The translations under genes were made by a program, and so were the position numbers. This document shows, piece after piece, positions 6,831-9,180 of a stretch of DNA of 9,180 nt. The notes under the pieces were generated by a model. The model did no database searches. It saw nothing but the letters and a program-made list of their open reading frames with translations, and was not told where the DNA came from. This DNA is from Planctomycetia bacterium (GTDB taxonomy: Bacteria > Planctomycetota > Planctomycetia > Gemmatales > Gemmataceae), in assembly GCA_005773755.1 (NCBI GenBank), contig SXHE01000428.1, forward strand, positions 1 through 9,180. Direction: 5' to 3'. Position 1 is the first letter of the stretch, and each line of letters begins with the position of its first letter.

Positions 6831-7841
6831 TTGCCTGCTTCCCCGATTCTCGATTTCCTCGTCAGCTTTAGCGGCGTGCTGTGGCAGGCGATGCCGTTCG
6901 TCGTCCTTGGCGCGGTGATCGCCGGCATCCTCGAAGAGTTCCTCCCGCAAGACTTCATAACGAAACTGCTACCAAAGCCGGCGGTCCCGGCGGTTATGAT
7001 CGGGGCGCTCCTCGGCCTACTGTTCCCGATGTGCGAGTGCGGTATCGTCGTCGTCATGCGGCGGCTGCTCCGCAAGGGGCTGCCGCTGTCGTGCTGCATC
7101 GCGTACATGCTGGCCGGGCCGATCATCAACGGCGTGGTGATCTTCAGCACCTGGATCGCGTTCCAACCGCACCAGCTCGGGCGCGAAATGGTCGGGCTGC
7201 GGGTGGGCCTGGGGTTCGCGGTCGCGGTCGTCACGGGGCTGGTCGTTCACCTCCAGTGGCGGAAGTACGGGAACGCCCTGCTCACGCCGCTGGCGATCCC
7301 ACCGGTTGCGATCGAACCGGCCGCGCCGACCGCACCCGCCGGCGGGGTGGCCGCCCCGGCCCCGCCGAAGCAGTCGCTGTTCGCCCGGATGGGCAACATC
7401 TCCTCCACCGCGCTCCACGACTTCGTGGACATCATGGTGTTCCTGATTCTCGGTTCGGTGCTGGCGGCACTGGCCCGCTCGTACATCACCCAGGACGAGA
7501 TCGAAGTGCTGTCGCGCGATCAGGCGTTCCTCACCATCCCCGCGATGATGCTGCTGGCGTTCCTCATGTGCCTGTGCAGCGAGGCGGACGCGTTCGTCGC
7601 GGCCAGTTTCACCAAGATGCACCTGAGCGCGAAGACCGCGTTCCTGGTGTTCGGCCCGATGCTCGACCTCAAACTGGTGCTGATGTACACGCGCGTGTTC
7701 CGACTCCGGCTGATCGTCACCATCGCCGTCAGCGTTACGATCCTGTCGTTGGTGATGTGCGTGGCCCTGCACCTGGTGTATCAGGCGAACGGCTGGAGCG
7801 GGCTGCCGCCTGGCGCGGCCGCGCAGTCGTCCGGGCCGTGA
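6831..7841 (+). CDS. DUF318/UPF0718 permease (YcgR-like)
   Basis: This is an integral membrane protein of 336 residues from the predicted-permease family that includes B. subtilis YcgR and is related to ArsP-type permeases. Two hydrophobic blocks (about 9-35 and 52-140; 197-216 and 235-318) are joined by a Pro/Ala-rich linker (155-180). Signature motifs are FPMCECGIVVVMRRLLRKGLP (65-85), with C68 and C70, AGPIIN (95-100), and MCLCSEADAFVAASF (246-260), with C247 and C249, followed by FGPMLDLK (274-281). The paired CxC motifs inside the membrane are the expected ligand-binding signatures. The start is a TTG at 6831: an in-frame stop lies at 6795-6797, and the next ATG (6891) would remove most of the first helix. 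It is followed by its usual partner gene, of the YcgQ family. A role in metal or metalloid movement is inferred; for this subfamily the substrate is not established. Confidence 0.88.
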   Translation: MPASPILDFLVSFSGVLWQAMPFVVLGAVIAGILEEFLPQDFITKLLPKPAVPAVMIGALLGLLFPMCECGIVVVMRRLLRKGLPLSCCIAYMLAGPIINGVVIFSTWIAFQPHQLGREMVGLRVGLGFAVAVVTGLVVHLQWRKYGNALLTPLAIPPVAIEPAAPTAPAGGVAAPAPPKQSLFARMGNISSTALHDFVDIMVFLILGSVLAALARSYITQDEIEVLSRDQAFLTIPAMMLLAFLMCLCSEADAFVAASFTKMHLSAKTAFLVFGPMLDLKLVLMYTRVFRLRLIVTIAVSVTILSLVMCVALHLVYQANGWSGLPPGAAAQSSGP

Positions 7842-7877
7842 GGTAGAATGCGGTAGCGGAGTGTGCGAACCCGAACC

Positions 7878-7881
7878 GGAG
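7878..7881 (+). promoter_or_regulatory. Ribosome binding site of the TIGR03943 gene
   Basis: GGAG lies six bases before ATG 7888, deciding for that start over in-frame GTG codons at 7861 and 7885. Confidence 0.55.
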
Positions 7882-7887
7882 CAAGTG

Positions 7888-8934
7888 ATGCCACACAGCC
7901 ACAGCGGGTGCCAGTCGCCGCGCGACTACTTCACCGAGCAGCTCCTGAGCATCCTGGTGTGCGGGGCGATCGGGTTCGTCGCGATCCAGCTTTACATTAA
8001 CGACATGTTGAAGCACATCATCGCGCCGATCTTCCACGTACCGGTGCTGATTGGCGGGATCGGCGCGCTGGTGCTGGTCGCGATCCGCGCGGTCACGGTC
8101 TGGCGCGAGGCCGGCGCGCTCGTGCCCGCGAACGACCCGACGTGTCAGCAGAACCACGTTCACACGGCCGCGTGCAACCACGTGCCCGGCCTGCCCGGTG
8201 CGGTCGACCCGAACGCGCCCCCCGAAGAGGACCACGGCCACAGCCACGACATGTCGTGGGTGTTCGCCCGGATGCTGATTCTGGCGTTCCCGGTCGCGCT
8301 GTTCGCGATGGGCATTCCCAACTCCGGCTTCAGCAAGGACTATCAGGACAAGATGCTGCGCGGGGAGAAGGCGCTGAACATGGACCCCGAAGCGCTGAAG
8401 AAGCTGGCCCGCGACCCCAGCTCGAAGCGGGTGGCGTTCGCCGACGGCAGCCTCGAACGTAACGTCGATGGCGTTGGCGTGGAGCGCCTGTACGAAGCCC
8501 CGAACGGGTTCAAGATTCGCGAGGTGACGCCGCCCGGCGGCGATGAGAAGACGGCCAAGTACGTCCTCGAACCGGGCGAAGACACGGTGATGACGTTCAA
8601 CGAGCTGAACGACGCCGCGTTCGACGCCGACAAGCGCCGGGCCTACAGCGGCAAGACCGCGAAGATGGAGGGCCGGTTCAAGCGGCTCGGCGACAAGGAG
8701 TTCACCCTGTTCCGCATGAAGATGACCTGCTGCGGCCCGGACGCGGTGATGCTGAAGGTGCGGATCGTCACCCCGCAAGCGATCAACAACTTCAACGACC
8801 ACGACTGGGTCCGCATCCGCGGCGTGATCCAGTTCATGAAGCCGCCCGGCTCCGACCGCTACACGCCGGTGCTACAGCTCCCCGACATCACCGACGTGCA
8901 ACACGCCGAGCTGAAGAATGAGTACGAGTTCTGA
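7888..8934 (+). CDS. TIGR03943/DUF1980 family protein (YcgQ-like), His/Cys-rich
   Basis: This 348-residue protein matches the family encoded next to YcgR-type permeases and is thought to act as their partner subunit. The N-terminus MPHSHSGC is followed by two membrane helices (about 18-36 and 51-70). A loop (71-122) is rich in possible metal ligands: C86, H90, H92, C96 and H98, then EEDHGHSHD (113-121). A third helix covers about 123-142. The soluble C-terminal part ends in the DUF1980 region with FTLFRMKMTCCGPDAVML (272-289) and NDHDWVRIRGVIQF (303-316), which match the conserved CC-x-x-DA and WVxVxG pattern. It is longer than YcgQ (about 285), due to the His-rich loop and an extra segment around 150-225. 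The gene begins 46 bp after the permease gene and is probably in one operon with it. The metal-binding role is inferred from the residues and the neighbourhood. Confidence 0.85.
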   Translation: MPHSHSGCQSPRDYFTEQLLSILVCGAIGFVAIQLYINDMLKHIIAPIFHVPVLIGGIGALVLVAIRAVTVWREAGALVPANDPTCQQNHVHTAACNHVPGLPGAVDPNAPPEEDHGHSHDMSWVFARMLILAFPVALFAMGIPNSGFSKDYQDKMLRGEKALNMDPEALKKLARDPSSKRVAFADGSLERNVDGVGVERLYEAPNGFKIREVTPPGGDEKTAKYVLEPGEDTVMTFNELNDAAFDADKRRAYSGKTAKMEGRFKRLGDKEFTLFRMKMTCCGPDAVMLKVRIVTPQAINNFNDHDWVRIRGVIQFMKPPGSDRYTPVLQLPDITDVQHAELKNEYEF

Positions 8935-8953
8935 CAGTGTTTGATCGTGTCGC

Positions 8954-8959
8954 GGGAGG
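8954..8959 (+). promoter_or_regulatory. Strong ribosome binding site of the small membrane protein gene
   Basis: GGGAGG lies five bases before ATG 8965. It supports the 68-codon frame as a real gene and excludes the longer TTG start at 8941. Confidence 0.65.
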
Positions 8960-8964
8960 TACTG

Positions 8965-9171
8965 ATGGACGACTTCGTGAACGTGGGTCTCGAACTCGTG
9001 ACACTCCTGGTGATCGTCGGCGTGTTCATCGCGACATTTGAGCCGTTACGGTCACGAGCTTTCAAGAAGCCGCCCGGTCCGAACGTGGTGCTTCTGATTC
9101 GGATAGCCGCGCCGCTCGCGGCACTCGGTTGCTTGCTCCGCATCTACCTCGTCCTGTACATGGGATGGTGA
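8965..9171 (+). CDS. Small two-helix membrane protein, unknown function
   Basis: I do not recognise this 68-residue protein. It has a short acidic N-terminus (MDDF), a first hydrophobic helix (about 8-24), a basic, proline-containing turn (SRAFKKPPGPN, 30-40) and a second hydrophobic helix (about 41-65) ending in YMGW. The basic turn suggests that the loop is cytoplasmic and both ends are outside, by the positive-inside rule. Support for a real gene is the strong GGGAGG ribosome site, third-position G/C preference like its neighbours, and its position 30 bp after the TIGR03943 gene, suggesting the same transcript. It might be an accessory subunit of the YcgR/YcgQ-like complex. It has no Cys/His ligand cluster (one Cys, in helix 2). 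It could equally belong with genes beyond the window. Confidence 0.7.
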   Translation: MDDFVNVGLELVTLLVIVGVFIATFEPLRSRAFKKPPGPNVVLLIRIAAPLAALGCLLRIYLVLYMGW

Positions 9172-9180
9172 TACGGTTTC

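Noticed and set aside
5565..6950. 461-codon open frame on the - strand
   Set aside because: It is antisense to the ABC permease and runs over two gene boundaries. Its protein is Arg/His/Glu-rich low-complexity sequence typical of the opposite-strand shadow of a GC-rich gene.
7735..8802. 355-codon open frame on the - strand
   Set aside because: It lies opposite the TIGR03943 gene and the end of the permease, has no recognisable domain, and its composition is that of a GC-rich shadow frame.

Overview
The window is a GC-rich (low-to-mid 60s percent by eye), densely packed bacterial chromosome segment. Every gene I can support is on the + strand. Two things suggest a planctomycete, probably a Gemmata-like lineage: the mixture of a small kinase-only Hanks-type Ser/Thr kinase, KptA, a Gfo/Idh oxidoreductase and a YcgR/YcgQ-type pair, and the protein style. 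That placement is an inference; there is no rRNA or other marker gene here.

Layout. Positions 1-342 hold the C-terminal end of a ferredoxin/flavodoxin-NADP+ reductase. It is followed within 10 bases by a soluble Ser/Thr kinase (353-1222) with several non-canonical catalytic motifs. A 75-bp gap leads to accA (1298-2248), the carboxyltransferase alpha subunit of acetyl-CoA carboxylase. Next is the only AT-rich stretch in the window (about 2285-2420). It carries a pair of inverted 22-bp repeats whose architecture (10-bp arm, 6-bp variable centre, TTATGT arm) resembles Xer/dif recombination sites.

After this island comes a Gfo/Idh/MocA oxidoreductase (2456-3748), then kptA (3751-4296, RNA 2'-phosphotransferase, two bases downstream), then a class-III PLP aminotransferase (4324-5721). 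The short spacings (2 and 27 bp) suggest cotranscription, but their functions do not obviously form one pathway.

The last third (5739-9171) looks like a membrane/metal module. It contains an ABC-3 (ZnuB/MntB/TroC-type) permease with a His/Cys-bearing C-terminal tail and no ATPase or binding-protein gene in the window. It continues with a DUF318/UPF0718 (YcgR-like) permease with CxCG and CxCS motifs, its usual partner of the TIGR03943/DUF1980 (YcgQ-like) family with a His/Cys-rich loop, and a 68-residue two-helix membrane protein. Homology to known families and the metal-ligand-rich segments point to transition-metal (probably zinc-like) transport or handling. The substrate and direction are inferred, not shown.

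I see no tRNA, rRNA, CRISPR array or intact insertion sequence. The points most worth a second look are the inverted dif-like repeat pair, the divergent kinase active site, and the metal module with its small unnamed membrane protein.
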